Assembly (NCBI GenBank): GCA_051883415.1
Contig: JBJETR010000066.1
Location: forward strand, 1 to 29,451
Length of the DNA: 29,451 nt
Direction: 5' to 3'
From: HGM11368 sp051883415
GTDB taxonomy: Bacteria; Bacillota; Clostridia; Christensenellales; UBA3700
The notes below the pieces were generated by a model. The model saw only the letters and a list, made by a program, of their open reading frames with translations. It did no database searches and was not told the DNA's origin. Position 1 is the first letter of the stretch; every line of letters begins with the position of its first letter. This document shows positions 14,536-21,856 of the stretch, in pieces. Made by a program: the position numbers and the translations under genes.

Positions 14536-15474
14536 TCAACCGTTCAACTGACTAAATTTGACGATTTTTCCGCTAAAGATATCGTACAACTGACCTAGAG
14601 TCACGTCGCTGACCGCATTATTTTGCACGTTGACGATAACTGCAACCGCATCGAGGCAAACGTTGAAGCTGTCAATACCTTCTTCGTCTACCGCCGCACT
14701 AGACAATCCTATTACGTTGCCGTTTCTATCGTTTTCAACCGCACTCTTACCAACCGAAGAGCCCTGCAGGTCAAGCGTGAACAAGTCGTCTGCACTTCTG
14801 CCATACAAGCCGGCATAGCCAGCCATTGCCTTTTTGATAAATTTTTCCATAGAAGTCGAGCCGTTGATTACCACTTTGTCGCCTTGCGGAAGCTCTGCCT
14901 TTGGAACAAAATCTTCGACCTGTATTGGGTTTTTGCCTCTTTTTGCAGGATCATCAAGGAAGATACAGCCTGCTTCTTCGGCGTGAGTACTACTAGCATC
15001 ACTCTTGAGGTAGCTAAGAAAATCCTTAGCCAAATCGCTAAGCGTAACGCTACTATTAGTCATTATTACAAAAGGTCTTTGGATAGAATAGGTGCCATCC
15101 AGCACGCTATCTGCAGAAGGTGTTACGCCACCGACTTTGAGCACTTTGACGGTATCGTTGACCGAACCGAGCGATACGTAGCCTATTGCATTGACGTCGG
15201 TTGCCACCTTGCTGAGTACGTTACCCGTCTCCTTTTGGATATCGGCGGTGGAGGTCGTATTATATACCTTTTTGCCGTCAACTTTCATCTCCAAATAGTT
15301 GCCTGCCCCGTCGGTGACAACCTTGTCGAATGCTTCTCTCGTGCCACTGCCCTGTTCTCTTGCAACGACGGTGATATTCTTTTCTCCGACGCCACATGCG
15401 CTCAATAGAACGACGGAACATATCATCGTTGCTAGTATTGTAATAATTGCTACAATCTTTTTAATCGTATTCAT
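14536..15474 (-). CDS. pstS: Phosphate-binding lipoprotein PstS, circularly permuted
   Basis: This is the substrate-binding lipoprotein of the phosphate importer. The 312-residue precursor has a signal peptide with lipobox LSAC (Cys27). The order of the mature protein is swapped relative to ordinary PstS. Residues 33-160 hold what is normally the second half: VVAREQGSGTREAF with phosphate ligands R39, S43, G44 and T45, then NAIGYVSLG, and GTYSIQRPFVI leading to LAKDFLSYLKS. A linker of about 40 residues follows. Residues 200-312 hold the normal first half: VVINGSTSMEKFIKKAM, LQGSSVGKSAVENDRNGNVIGLSS, LDAVAVIVN, and finally LGQLYDIFSGKI at the very end. In ordinary PstS this last motif continues directly into the REQGSGTR motif. 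Both halves are complete and each is present once, so this is a permutation and not a duplication or truncation. AAAGGAGAAAG precedes the ATG. Confidence 0.93.
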   Translation of the reverse strand: MNTIKKIVAIITILATMICSVVLLSACGVGEKNITVVAREQGSGTREAFDKVVTDGAGNYLEMKVDGKKVYNTTSTADIQKETGNVLSKVATDVNAIGYVSLGSVNDTVKVLKVGGVTPSADSVLDGTYSIQRPFVIMTNSSVTLSDLAKDFLSYLKSDASSTHAEEAGCIFLDDPAKRGKNPIQVEDFVPKAELPQGDKVVINGSTSMEKFIKKAMAGYAGLYGRSADDLFTLDLQGSSVGKSAVENDRNGNVIGLSSAAVDEEGIDSFNVCLDAVAVIVNVQNNAVSDVTLGQLYDIFSGKIVKFSQLNG

Positions 15475-15503
15475 TGTCTTTCTCCTTTTTTGTTGTCGAC
15501 TTG

Positions 15504-15569
15504 ATTATAGAATTATGCAACGTTTGCAACTATCACCTTTGTGTAGAGAGAACGTAAGTTTTTTGTAAA
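15504..15569 (-). promoter_or_regulatory. pst promoter with three-repeat Pho-box candidate
   Basis: On the minus strand TTTACA (15564-15569), CTTACG (15553-15558) and TCTACA (15542-15547) recur at an exact 11-bp step. This matches the TTAACA-type direct repeats bound by PhoP/PhoB-family regulators in Bacillota. Downstream is a perfect TATAAT (15504-15509) with no good -35 box at 16-18 bp, as expected for an activated promoter. An inverted repeat TGCAA-ACG-TTGCA lies just upstream of the -10, at 15517-15529. Confidence 0.7.
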
Positions 15570-15580
15570 CTCAAAAAGTA

Positions 15581-15610
15581 CAAAAAAACAGCCGTCCTTA
15601 CGAACGGCTG
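15581..15610 (-). terminator. Rho-independent terminator of guaB
   Basis: CAGCCGT (15589-15595) and ACGGCTG (15604-15610) form the stem, which can extend by two pairs. On the minus strand TTTTTTTGT follows. It lies about 32 bp beyond the guaB stop and just upstream of the pst control region. Confidence 0.9.
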
Positions 15611-15641
15611 ATTGTCTATTATTTCGTTTTGACGATTGGTC

Positions 15642-17096
15642 TTAACCTTTGGTAGAATAGTTAGGCGCTTCTTTGGTGATGCTAATGTCGTGTGGATGGC
15701 TTTCTACGAGAGCGGCGCTAGAAATCTTGACGAACTGCGATTCTTTACGCAACTTCTCGATATTGCTCATACCACAGTATCCCATACCCGATCTGAGACC
15801 GCCCATGAGTTGGTAGATGACGTCGGATACGCTTCCTCTGAACGGAACACGACCTTCGACTCCTTCCGGCACAAGCTTCTTGGAGTTGGTCTGGAAATAT
15901 CTATCCTTGCTACCTGCCGCCATTGCGCCGAGCGAGCCCATACCTCTATAAACCTTGTAGCTTCTACCTTGGAAAATCTCTATATCGCCCGGAGTTTCCT
16001 CAGTACCTGCAAACAAGCTGCCGAGCATAACCGCACTAGCGCCTGCGCCCAAAGCCTTGACGATATCGCCCGAATATTTGATACCGCCGTCGGCGATGAT
16101 TCTCTTGCCGAGTTTGTCAGCCATCTCTGCGCAGTCCATTACTGCGGTGACCTGAGGCACGCCGATACCTGCAATGATACGAGTGGTACAGATAGAGCCA
16201 GGTCCTATACCTACCTTGACTACGTCTGCACCGTTGTCGATGAGAGCCTTAGTCGCCTCTGCGGTAGCCACGTTACCTACGATGAGAGGAAGGTTTGGAA
16301 ATTGTTTCTTGACTTTGGCAACGGTGTCAAGCACGCCCTTGCTGTGTCCGTGAGCCGTGTCGATAGTCACGATATCAACTTTGGCGTTGACAAGTGCCGA
16401 TACTCTGTCGAGAATATCCGCCGTCACACCTACCGCAGCACCTGCCAACAATCTGCCGTTGGCATCCTTGGCACTGTTAGGATATTTGATAGCCTTCTCG
16501 ATATCTTTGATTGTTATGAGTCCTTTGAGATTGAAGTCTTGGTCTACCAAAGGCAACTTCTCTATTCTGTGAGCGGCAAGTATGCCTTGCGCTTGCTCCA
16601 ACGTCGTACCAACGGGTGCGGTAACGAGTCCGTCTTTGGTCATGCAGTCGCCGATGCGTTTGGTCATATCCGTCTCAAATCTTAGGTCACGGTTGGTGAT
16701 GATTCCGACGAGTTTTCCGTTTACCGTAACGGGTACACCGCTGATTCGAAATCTACGCATGAGGTTGTTGGCGTCCTCGAGAGTATTGTTTGGTCCCAAA
16801 GAAAAGGGATTGGTGATAACTCCGTTTTCGCTTCTCTTAACCTTGTCCACTTGTTCTGCTTGCGCTTCGATAGTCATATTCTTATGAATCATACCGATAC
16901 CGCCTTCTCTTGCGATAGCAATGGCAAGTTCGTATTCGGTGACCGTATCCATCGAGGCACTGAGAAGTGGGATATTGAGATTGATACCGTCGCACAACTT
17001 GGTCGACAAATCTACCTGATGAGGCAAAACTTCCGAATATCTCGGAATGAGCAAAACGTCGTCAAAAGTCAAACCTTCTTTCAAAATCTTTGACAT
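15642..17096 (-). CDS. guaB: Inosine-5'-monophosphate dehydrogenase
   Basis: IMPDH oxidises IMP to XMP with NAD+, the committed step to guanine nucleotides. The 484 residues form the standard TIM barrel, beginning LTFDDVLLIPRYSEVLP. It is interrupted at about 92-205 by a tandem CBS (Bateman) domain, which includes VPVTVNGKLVGIITNRDLRF and KLPLVDQDFNLKGLITIKD. The catalytic loop GIGPGSICTTR supplies the active-site cysteine. The flap motif GMGSLGAM and the later segment LVPEGVEGRVP are present. It has its own promoter and terminator, so it is monocistronic. AAAGGAG lies 11 nt before the ATG. Confidence 0.97.
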   Translation of the reverse strand: MSKILKEGLTFDDVLLIPRYSEVLPHQVDLSTKLCDGINLNIPLLSASMDTVTEYELAIAIAREGGIGMIHKNMTIEAQAEQVDKVKRSENGVITNPFSLGPNNTLEDANNLMRRFRISGVPVTVNGKLVGIITNRDLRFETDMTKRIGDCMTKDGLVTAPVGTTLEQAQGILAAHRIEKLPLVDQDFNLKGLITIKDIEKAIKYPNSAKDANGRLLAGAAVGVTADILDRVSALVNAKVDIVTIDTAHGHSKGVLDTVAKVKKQFPNLPLIVGNVATAEATKALIDNGADVVKVGIGPGSICTTRIIAGIGVPQVTAVMDCAEMADKLGKRIIADGGIKYSGDIVKALGAGASAVMLGSLFAGTEETPGDIEIFQGRSYKVYRGMGSLGAMAAGSKDRYFQTNSKKLVPEGVEGRVPFRGSVSDVIYQLMGGLRSGMGYCGMSNIEKLRKESQFVKISSAALVESHPHDISITKEAPNYSTKG

Positions 17097-17126
17097 AACA
17101 AAAAATTCTCCTTTGCACTTTTTCTA

Positions 17127-17155
17127 ATTTTAGCCAAATAAAAAAAATAAGTCAA
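17127..17155 (-). promoter_or_regulatory. Sigma-A promoter of guaB
   Basis: TTGACT (17150-17155) and TAAAAT (17127-17132) are separated by 17 bp on the minus strand. The leader is about 25 nt, too short for a purine riboswitch. Confidence 0.85.
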
Positions 17156-17313
17156 ACGATTGCAATGCCAAAATACAGATTTTCTTATTTATCCAATCAT
17201 TTTCCAAAAAAGTCCCAATCGACTCTCAAGACGCAATTATTTTGAACTAGGTACACTAAAAAATAAATATATAAAAGGGATTGAAAAAAGTAAACGAGTG
17301 TGATATGATATTA

Positions 17314-17319
17314 TATAAT
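17314..17319 (+). promoter_or_regulatory. Probable -10 box of the GH3 gene
   Basis: A perfect TATAAT lies 24 nt upstream of the GH3 start codon in an AT-rich stretch. No good -35 hexamer is found at 16-18 bp (TAAACG at 17 bp), which suggests activator-dependent or weak expression. I see no clear cre catabolite-control site. Confidence 0.5.
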
Positions 17320-17343
17320 GATAATTGATTAGCGGAGTTTAGT

Positions 17344-19920
17344 ATGACGGAACAATTACAAAACAAAATCAACGAAATTATAAGCAAGATGACTTTGGAA
17401 CAAAAAGCCGGACTTTGTTCGGGCAAAGATTTTTGGACGACCAAGCCTATTGCCGATTTGGGCGTACCTTCGATAATGGTATCCGACGGACCTCACGGAC
17501 TGCGCAAAGAAAACAATGAGGACGAATCGCTGGCAATGAAATTATCCTACCCTGCCACTGCCTTTCCTCCTGCCGTCAACCTTGCAAGTTCTTGGAATCC
17601 CGACCTTGCTTATAAGATGGGTGAATGCCTCGCCGACCAATGCAAAGACCAACAGGTCAGCGTAATCTTAGGTCCCGGCACCAACATCAAGCGTTCGCCA
17701 CTGTGTGGACGTAACTTCGAATATCTATCGGAAGATCCTTATCTTGCGGGAAAATTCGCAAGAAAATACATAGAAGGCGTGCAAGACAACAACGTCGGCA
17801 CTTCCCTCAAGCACTTCTGCGCCAACAACCAAGAAAGATTGCGTATGACTATATCTGCATACGTAGACGAGCGTACTTTGAGAGAGATTTATCTTGCTCC
17901 GTTCGAAGAAGCAGTCAAGGCAAAGCCTTGGACGGTGATGTGTGCATACAACCGCGTCAACAACGTCTTTTGCTCCGACAACAAGCGTCTTTTGACGGAT
18001 ATTTTGCGTGACGAATGGGGATTTGACGGTATAGTCGTATCAGATTGGAACGCAGTCAACGACCGTGTAGAAGGCATACTAGCCGGTATGGATTTGGAGA
18101 TGCCAAGCAGTGGTGGCGAAAACGATAAGCGTATCGTAAACGCCGTCAAAAACGGTAAAATAACCGAAGCAGACCTTGACAAAGTGGTAGCACGTCTATT
18201 AGAATTTGTTTTCAAAGCGCAAGAGAATGCTGTAACCGACTACCAAGCCGACTACGACAACGCTCACCTTGTAGCTAGAAAAATTGCTGAAGAATCAATA
18301 ATTTTGCTCAAAAACGAGGGCAAGATTTTGCCTTGGAAGGACTGCGACGACGTTGTAGTAATAGGCAATATCGCCAAAGAATTCCGCTATCAAGGTAGCG
18401 GAAGTTCCCGTATCAATCCTTACGACTTGGTTAGCTTCGTAGACAACCTCGACAAGCTTGGCGTAAGATATCAATATGCGCAAGGCTACAATCCTAAGGG
18501 CAACGAACGCAACGATGAGCTCTTCGACGAGGCAGTGGCCCTTGCAAAACAAGGCAAGAAGACAGTTATGTTCGTAGGTTTGACCGACGACTATGAGTCG
18601 GAAGGTTACGATAGACACCACTTGCGTATCCCTGAGTCGCACGTAGAGCTTCTCAAAGAAGTGTGTGCAGTCAACCCTAATACGGTAGTCGTTTTGCTCG
18701 GCGGCTCTCCTGTCGAGATGCCATGGGCAGACGACGTCAAGTGCCTTGTCAACGCATATCTCCCGGGCGAAGCAGGCGGCGAAGCAATCTTCAATATCTT
18801 GACGGGCAAAGTCAACCCAAGCGGAAAGCTCGCCGAGACCTACCCTATCGCACTCGAGGACTATATCGGCTCGCAATACTTCCCAATGGGACCAAAAGCG
18901 GTAGAATACAGAGAGGGCTTGTTCGTAGGTTATAGATATTACGATACCGCACGTAAGGACGTACGTTTCCCATTCGGTTACGGCTTGTCGTACACCACTT
19001 TTGAGTACAGCGACTTGCAAGTAGACGGCTACACCGTGTCTTACACTATCACCAATACGGGCGACAGAGACGGCGCGGAAGTCAGCCAAATATATATCCG
19101 AGACAACACTCCTGTAGTATTCAAAGCCGACAAAGAACTCAAAGGTTTCAACAAGACCTACCTCAAAGCGGGCGAAAGCAAGCGTGTGTCCTACGAGCTC
19201 AACGAGAGAAGTTTCTCCTTCTACAACACACAGACAAACTCCTGGTATGCAAGTAGCGGTACTTATACAATCATGGTTGCAAGCAGTAGCCGTGACGTAA
19301 GACTTAGCCAACAAGTCGAGATGACCTTTAGCGAGAGTCAACAAGTACCCGACTACAAAGCAATCTGCCCTGTATACTACGATTTGGCTAACGTTACCGA
19401 AATCGATGAAGCTCAATTCAAATCGCTATACGGTGGAGAAATCAAGTCCAACGCTCCTACCAAGCGAGGTGACTTTGACAGCAACACCACTGTAGGTGAG
19501 CTGCAATGCTGTATAATAGGTAAAATATTTATGGCGGTTGCGCCAAGCGTAATCAGAAGCCAAGTGCCCGACGCCGATGAGACGACAATGATAATGCTAA
19601 GACAAGGCATGACCGAATTCCCTATCCGTGGACTTGGCGGCGTCACCAGCGGTCTATTGTCCTTCGACTTCCTCGACGGTATGGTATTGTGGGCAAATAA
19701 GCATAGGCTCAAAGCTCTCGGCAAACTCTTCGTCGGATTGATCAAATCTCTCCAAAACCTCTCTCGCAGTCAAAAAGAGCGTAGAGAAATTGCAAGTCAG
19801 CTTCGTCAAGCCAAGAAGGAACAGAAAAAAGCCGACAAATTGGCTCAAAAAGAAGAAAAGCTTGCAGCTAAAGCAAAAGCTACGGAAAAGGATAGCGAAA
19901 AGAATAGTTCCAACGAATAA
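17344..19920 (+). CDS. Glycoside hydrolase family 3 (beta-glucosidase-like), cytoplasmic
   Basis: GH3 enzymes release terminal beta-linked sugars by a retaining mechanism. The 858 residues start directly with EIISKMTLEQKAGL and show no signal peptide, so the enzyme probably acts on imported oligosaccharides. The (beta/alpha)8 domain contains LGPGTNIKRSPLCGRNFEY and KHFCANNQE. The nucleophile motif VVSDWNAV has Asp at about 234. The alpha/beta sandwich domain follows (about 290-540). A fibronectin III-like domain spans about 560-665 (TNTGDRDGAEVSQIYI, LKGFNKTYLKAGES). The last 190 residues are an extension ending in a highly charged K/E/A-rich tail (about 790-858). CGGAG lies 7 nt before the ATG. 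The gene stands alone, divergent from guaB. Substrate specificity cannot be read from sequence. Confidence 0.93.
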   Translation: MTEQLQNKINEIISKMTLEQKAGLCSGKDFWTTKPIADLGVPSIMVSDGPHGLRKENNEDESLAMKLSYPATAFPPAVNLASSWNPDLAYKMGECLADQCKDQQVSVILGPGTNIKRSPLCGRNFEYLSEDPYLAGKFARKYIEGVQDNNVGTSLKHFCANNQERLRMTISAYVDERTLREIYLAPFEEAVKAKPWTVMCAYNRVNNVFCSDNKRLLTDILRDEWGFDGIVVSDWNAVNDRVEGILAGMDLEMPSSGGENDKRIVNAVKNGKITEADLDKVVARLLEFVFKAQENAVTDYQADYDNAHLVARKIAEESIILLKNEGKILPWKDCDDVVVIGNIAKEFRYQGSGSSRINPYDLVSFVDNLDKLGVRYQYAQGYNPKGNERNDELFDEAVALAKQGKKTVMFVGLTDDYESEGYDRHHLRIPESHVELLKEVCAVNPNTVVVLLGGSPVEMPWADDVKCLVNAYLPGEAGGEAIFNILTGKVNPSGKLAETYPIALEDYIGSQYFPMGPKAVEYREGLFVGYRYYDTARKDVRFPFGYGLSYTTFEYSDLQVDGYTVSYTITNTGDRDGAEVSQIYIRDNTPVVFKADKELKGFNKTYLKAGESKRVSYELNERSFSFYNTQTNSWYASSGTYTIMVASSSRDVRLSQQVEMTFSESQQVPDYKAICPVYYDLANVTEIDEAQFKSLYGGEIKSNAPTKRGDFDSNTTVGELQCCIIGKIFMAVAPSVIRSQVPDADETTMIMLRQGMTEFPIRGLGGVTSGLLSFDFLDGMVLWANKHRLKALGKLFVGLIKSLQNLSRSQKERREIASQLRQAKKEQKKADKLAQKEEKLAAKAKATEKDSEKNSSNE

Positions 19921-19961
19921 TCTAATCGCCAAGTTCAATTATAATTATATTGATTATATTT

Positions 19962-20000
19962 AATCAAAAGCACACTACAAATCGCAGTGTGCTTTTGATT
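19962..20000. terminator. Long bidirectional terminator after the GH3 gene
   Basis: A 15-bp perfect stem (19962-19976 with 19986-20000) encloses a 9-nt loop. The stem ends in AAAAG on one side and CTTTT on the other, so it can terminate the GH3 gene on the plus strand and the lipoprotein gene on the minus strand. Confidence 0.85.
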
Positions 20001-20003
20001 TAG

Positions 20004-20036
20004 GTCAAAAATCTCGATACGTATTGCGTTTTTGAC
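20004..20036. repeat. Short palindromic intergenic repeat, copy B
   Basis: GTCAAAAA (20004-20011) and TTTTTGAC (20029-20036) flank CGATACGTATTG, which is itself near-palindromic. The core matches copies at 8031-8052 and 29188-29214. It lies between the convergent GH3 and lipoprotein genes. Confidence 0.6.
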
Positions 20037-20046
20037 AATTTCTAAT

Positions 20047-20751
20047 TTATTTTTCTATACAATGTTCTCTCTTGCTCACCACTTCGCCGTTAGACACGTT
20101 GACGAGTACCGACCAATAATCGCTGGTGGAAGCGATGAAAGAAACGTACCAATAAGAGTCGTCACCACCGTTTTTGTCGGACACCATTTTGATATACACT
20201 TCTCTGGCTAAACCATTGTCACTTGCCAAGGCTTGGTCTATCTTGTCCTTAAAGGTATTGTAGGCAATCTCCAAAGCCTCTGCACTACCTATACCTTGTG
20301 ACATTTTGTCTGCTAGTTCGATAGTAACTTCTTGGTCGTCGTATTTGACTTTTACCTGCAATACTCTACCTATATTAGCTATCCCTTCGATATCGTCAAC
20401 GAACAATACACCCAATCTATCTTTGGTCAACTCACCTTCGAGAGTTCCTTTTTCGCCCACGATAGTGTATTTGTAAGTCTTGTCAAGCAATTCGGCTTTG
20501 TTTGGCTTGACTGTCAAATCAGTCTTTTCTACCAGCTTGCCTACTTTGCCGTCCGCAACGAAAAGTTCTTCTTGCATAGTCTGGTTGATACTCACTCTAA
20601 AGTCGTCGTTACCGCCCTCTAGAAGCATAGTTTGTCTTAGACTGACCAAATCGTTTACTTTCTCAAGATTGCTCTTTTGTTGCATGCAGCCACCCAAAAC
20701 AACTAAAAGTACCAAAGTGAGCGACAATATCACAAGTGCTTTTTTGTTCAT
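20047..20751 (-). CDS. Predicted lipoprotein with PepSY-like C-terminal part
   Basis: The 234-residue precursor has a hydrophobic signal and a lipobox LGGC (Cys22), so it should be anchored outside the membrane. The mature protein has two parts. The first (about 30-145) is mostly beta, with QEVTIELADKMSQG at its end. The second (about 150-234) has a helix SAEALEIAYNTFKDKI and strands YWYVSFIAS, WSVLVNVS and GEVVSKRE, which resemble the PepSY inhibitor fold. The PepSY resemblance is by eye. No enzymatic residues are evident. GGGAGG lies 6 nt before the ATG. It has its own promoter and appears to be expressed alone. Confidence 0.8.
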   Translation of the reverse strand: MNKKALVILSLTLVLLVVLGGCMQQKSNLEKVNDLVSLRQTMLLEGGNDDFRVSINQTMQEELFVADGKVGKLVEKTDLTVKPNKAELLDKTYKYTIVGEKGTLEGELTKDRLGVLFVDDIEGIANIGRVLQVKVKYDDQEVTIELADKMSQGIGSAEALEIAYNTFKDKIDQALASDNGLAREVYIKMVSDKNGGDDSYWYVSFIASTSDYWSVLVNVSNGEVVSKREHCIEK

Positions 20752-20799
20752 AAAAAACCTCCCTTCTTTACAATCTAACTCTATGCTAAGAAAGGAGGA

Positions 20800-20829
20800 T
20801 TTATAACCTCATTAGGACGGTTTGTCCAA
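20800..20829 (-). promoter_or_regulatory. Promoter of the lipoprotein gene
   Basis: TTGGAC (20824-20829) and TATAAA (20800-20805) are separated by 18 bp on the minus strand. The leader would be about 40 nt. It lies in the 150-bp gap after rpiB, where no strong terminator is visible. Confidence 0.65.
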
Positions 20830-20901
20830 AATATTGCAAAAAATCAACGTTAGGGGTATTTGGTCTAAATTGTCATTTTCGGATTATTCAGAGCACTATG
20901 A

Positions 20902-21348
20902 TTATTTAAAATACTTATTCTCAATAGCGGTAATTTTGTCAACTCTACCTGCGTGTCTTCCTCCGCCGAACTCGGTATCTAGCCAAATCTCTACCATTTT
21001 TACCGCTTTTTCTACGCTCAGCACTCTACCGCCCAACGCAATAATATTGGCGTTGTTGTGCTCTGCGCACATTTGTGCGGTAAATTCATCGTGACATACC
21101 GCCGCTCTAATCCCCTTGACCTTATTGGCGGCAATGGATATTCCTATACCCGTACCGCAAAGGACTATTCCCTTGTCGGCTTGTCCTCCTGACACAAGCT
21201 CTGCCACCTTGAGCGCATAGTCGGGATAATCTACCGATTCTCCCTGACAACCGCAATCAATGACCTCTATACCTCTCTTGTTTAGCATCTCAACTATGGC
21301 AGGCTTAAGTATAAATCCGCCGTGATCGCAACCTATAGCAATTTTCAT
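20902..21348 (-). CDS. rpiB: Ribose-5-phosphate isomerase B
   Basis: RpiB interconverts ribose 5-phosphate and ribulose 5-phosphate in the pentose phosphate pathway. The 148-residue product has the RpiB/LacAB signature: CDHGG at 7-11, the catalytic-cysteine motif GIVLCGTGIGISIAANKVKG (Cys64), and HNNANIIALGGR near 97-108. Length matches the family. GGAGG lies 5 nt before the ATG. It follows the YwlE-type phosphatase by 58 bp, the same neighbour order (ywlE, then ywlF = rpiB) as in Bacillus subtilis. Confidence 0.95.
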   Translation of the reverse strand: MKIAIGCDHGGFILKPAIVEMLNKRGIEVIDCGCQGESVDYPDYALKVAELVSGGQADKGIVLCGTGIGISIAANKVKGIRAAVCHDEFTAQMCAEHNNANIIALGGRVLSVEKAVKMVEIWLDTEFGGGRHAGRVDKITAIENKYFK

Positions 21349-21365
21349 ATCATCCTCCGTATAAT

Positions 21366-21393
21366 ATTATATAATTATCAATATACTACGCAA
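21366..21393 (-). promoter_or_regulatory. Possible promoter of rpiB
   Basis: TTGCGT (21388-21393) and TATAAT (21366-21371) are separated by 16 bp on the minus strand, in the 58-bp gap between the phosphatase gene and rpiB. The -35 box overlaps one arm of a hairpin-forming palindrome (21387-21403), so the signal could have another role. Confidence 0.45.
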
Positions 21394-21406
21394 CTTGCGC
21401 AGATTT

Positions 21407-21856
21407 TTAGTTTTTACTTGAGTCCTTCATTTTTTGGACTTCTTCAATAATGGTCGGCATAACTCTACCTATCTTGTCAGCCGTCTCCAAATACACTTGA
21501 TAGGATTGTCCGTAGGGATCGTCTACGTCGCCTTCGGCTGAAAAATCCGCTACGCAATAAGTCTTGCCTGGAGCTACTTGCATGAGTGCGTCTTTTTGCC
21601 ACCTCTCCATAGTGACGAAATAGTCGGTTTGGTCTATCATTTTTTGAGTGATAGGTTGGGAAGTATGAGTAAAAAAGATACCCATAGACTCAATTATTTT
21701 TTTGCTATGCTCCGCCATCTCGTGTCCGTAAGAACACGACAAGCCCGCACTATCCACGTCAATATCCAAGCCGTTATCCTCAACGTATTTTTGTGCAATA
21801 GCTTGGGCTAGAGGCGACCTGCACGTATTGCCGGTACATACGAAAACTATCTTCAT
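21407..21856 (-). CDS. Low-molecular-weight phosphatase, YwlE (arginine phosphatase)-like
   Basis: The 149-residue product is a cysteine-based phosphatase of the LMW-PTP fold. The P-loop CTGNTCRS (7-14) has nucleophile C7 and R13. The general-acid motif DPYG lies at about 112-115. Threonine at position 11 in the P-loop is the feature known to direct Bacillus YwlE to phosphoarginine; tyrosine phosphatases of the family usually have Ile/Leu there. It may therefore reverse McsB protein-arginine phosphorylation, although no mcsB lies in this window. Its ATG overlaps the tsaC stop by 4 bases. Arginine specificity is inference from one residue plus synteny. Confidence 0.9.
   Translation of the reverse strand: MKIVFVCTGNTCRSPLAQAIAQKYVEDNGLDIDVDSAGLSCSYGHEMAEHSKKIIESMGIFFTHTSQPITQKMIDQTDYFVTMERWQKDALMQVAPGKTYCVADFSAEGDVDDPYGQSYQVYLETADKIGRVMPTIIEEVQKMKDSSKN

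Noticed and set aside
15636..16685. Open frame of about 350 codons antisense to guaB
   Set aside because: It lies inside a clearly coding guaB, and its translation has no recognisable domains.
17133..17343. Purine riboswitch or cre site in the guaB/GH3 intergenic region
   Set aside because: The guaB promoter lies within 60 bp of its start codon, leaving no room for an aptamer. No good cre consensus was seen upstream of the GH3 gene.
18295..19416. Open frame of over 370 codons antisense to the GH3 gene
   Set aside because: It is fully embedded in a strongly supported gene, resembles no family, and has no promoter or Shine-Dalgarno. It is a codon-bias shadow.
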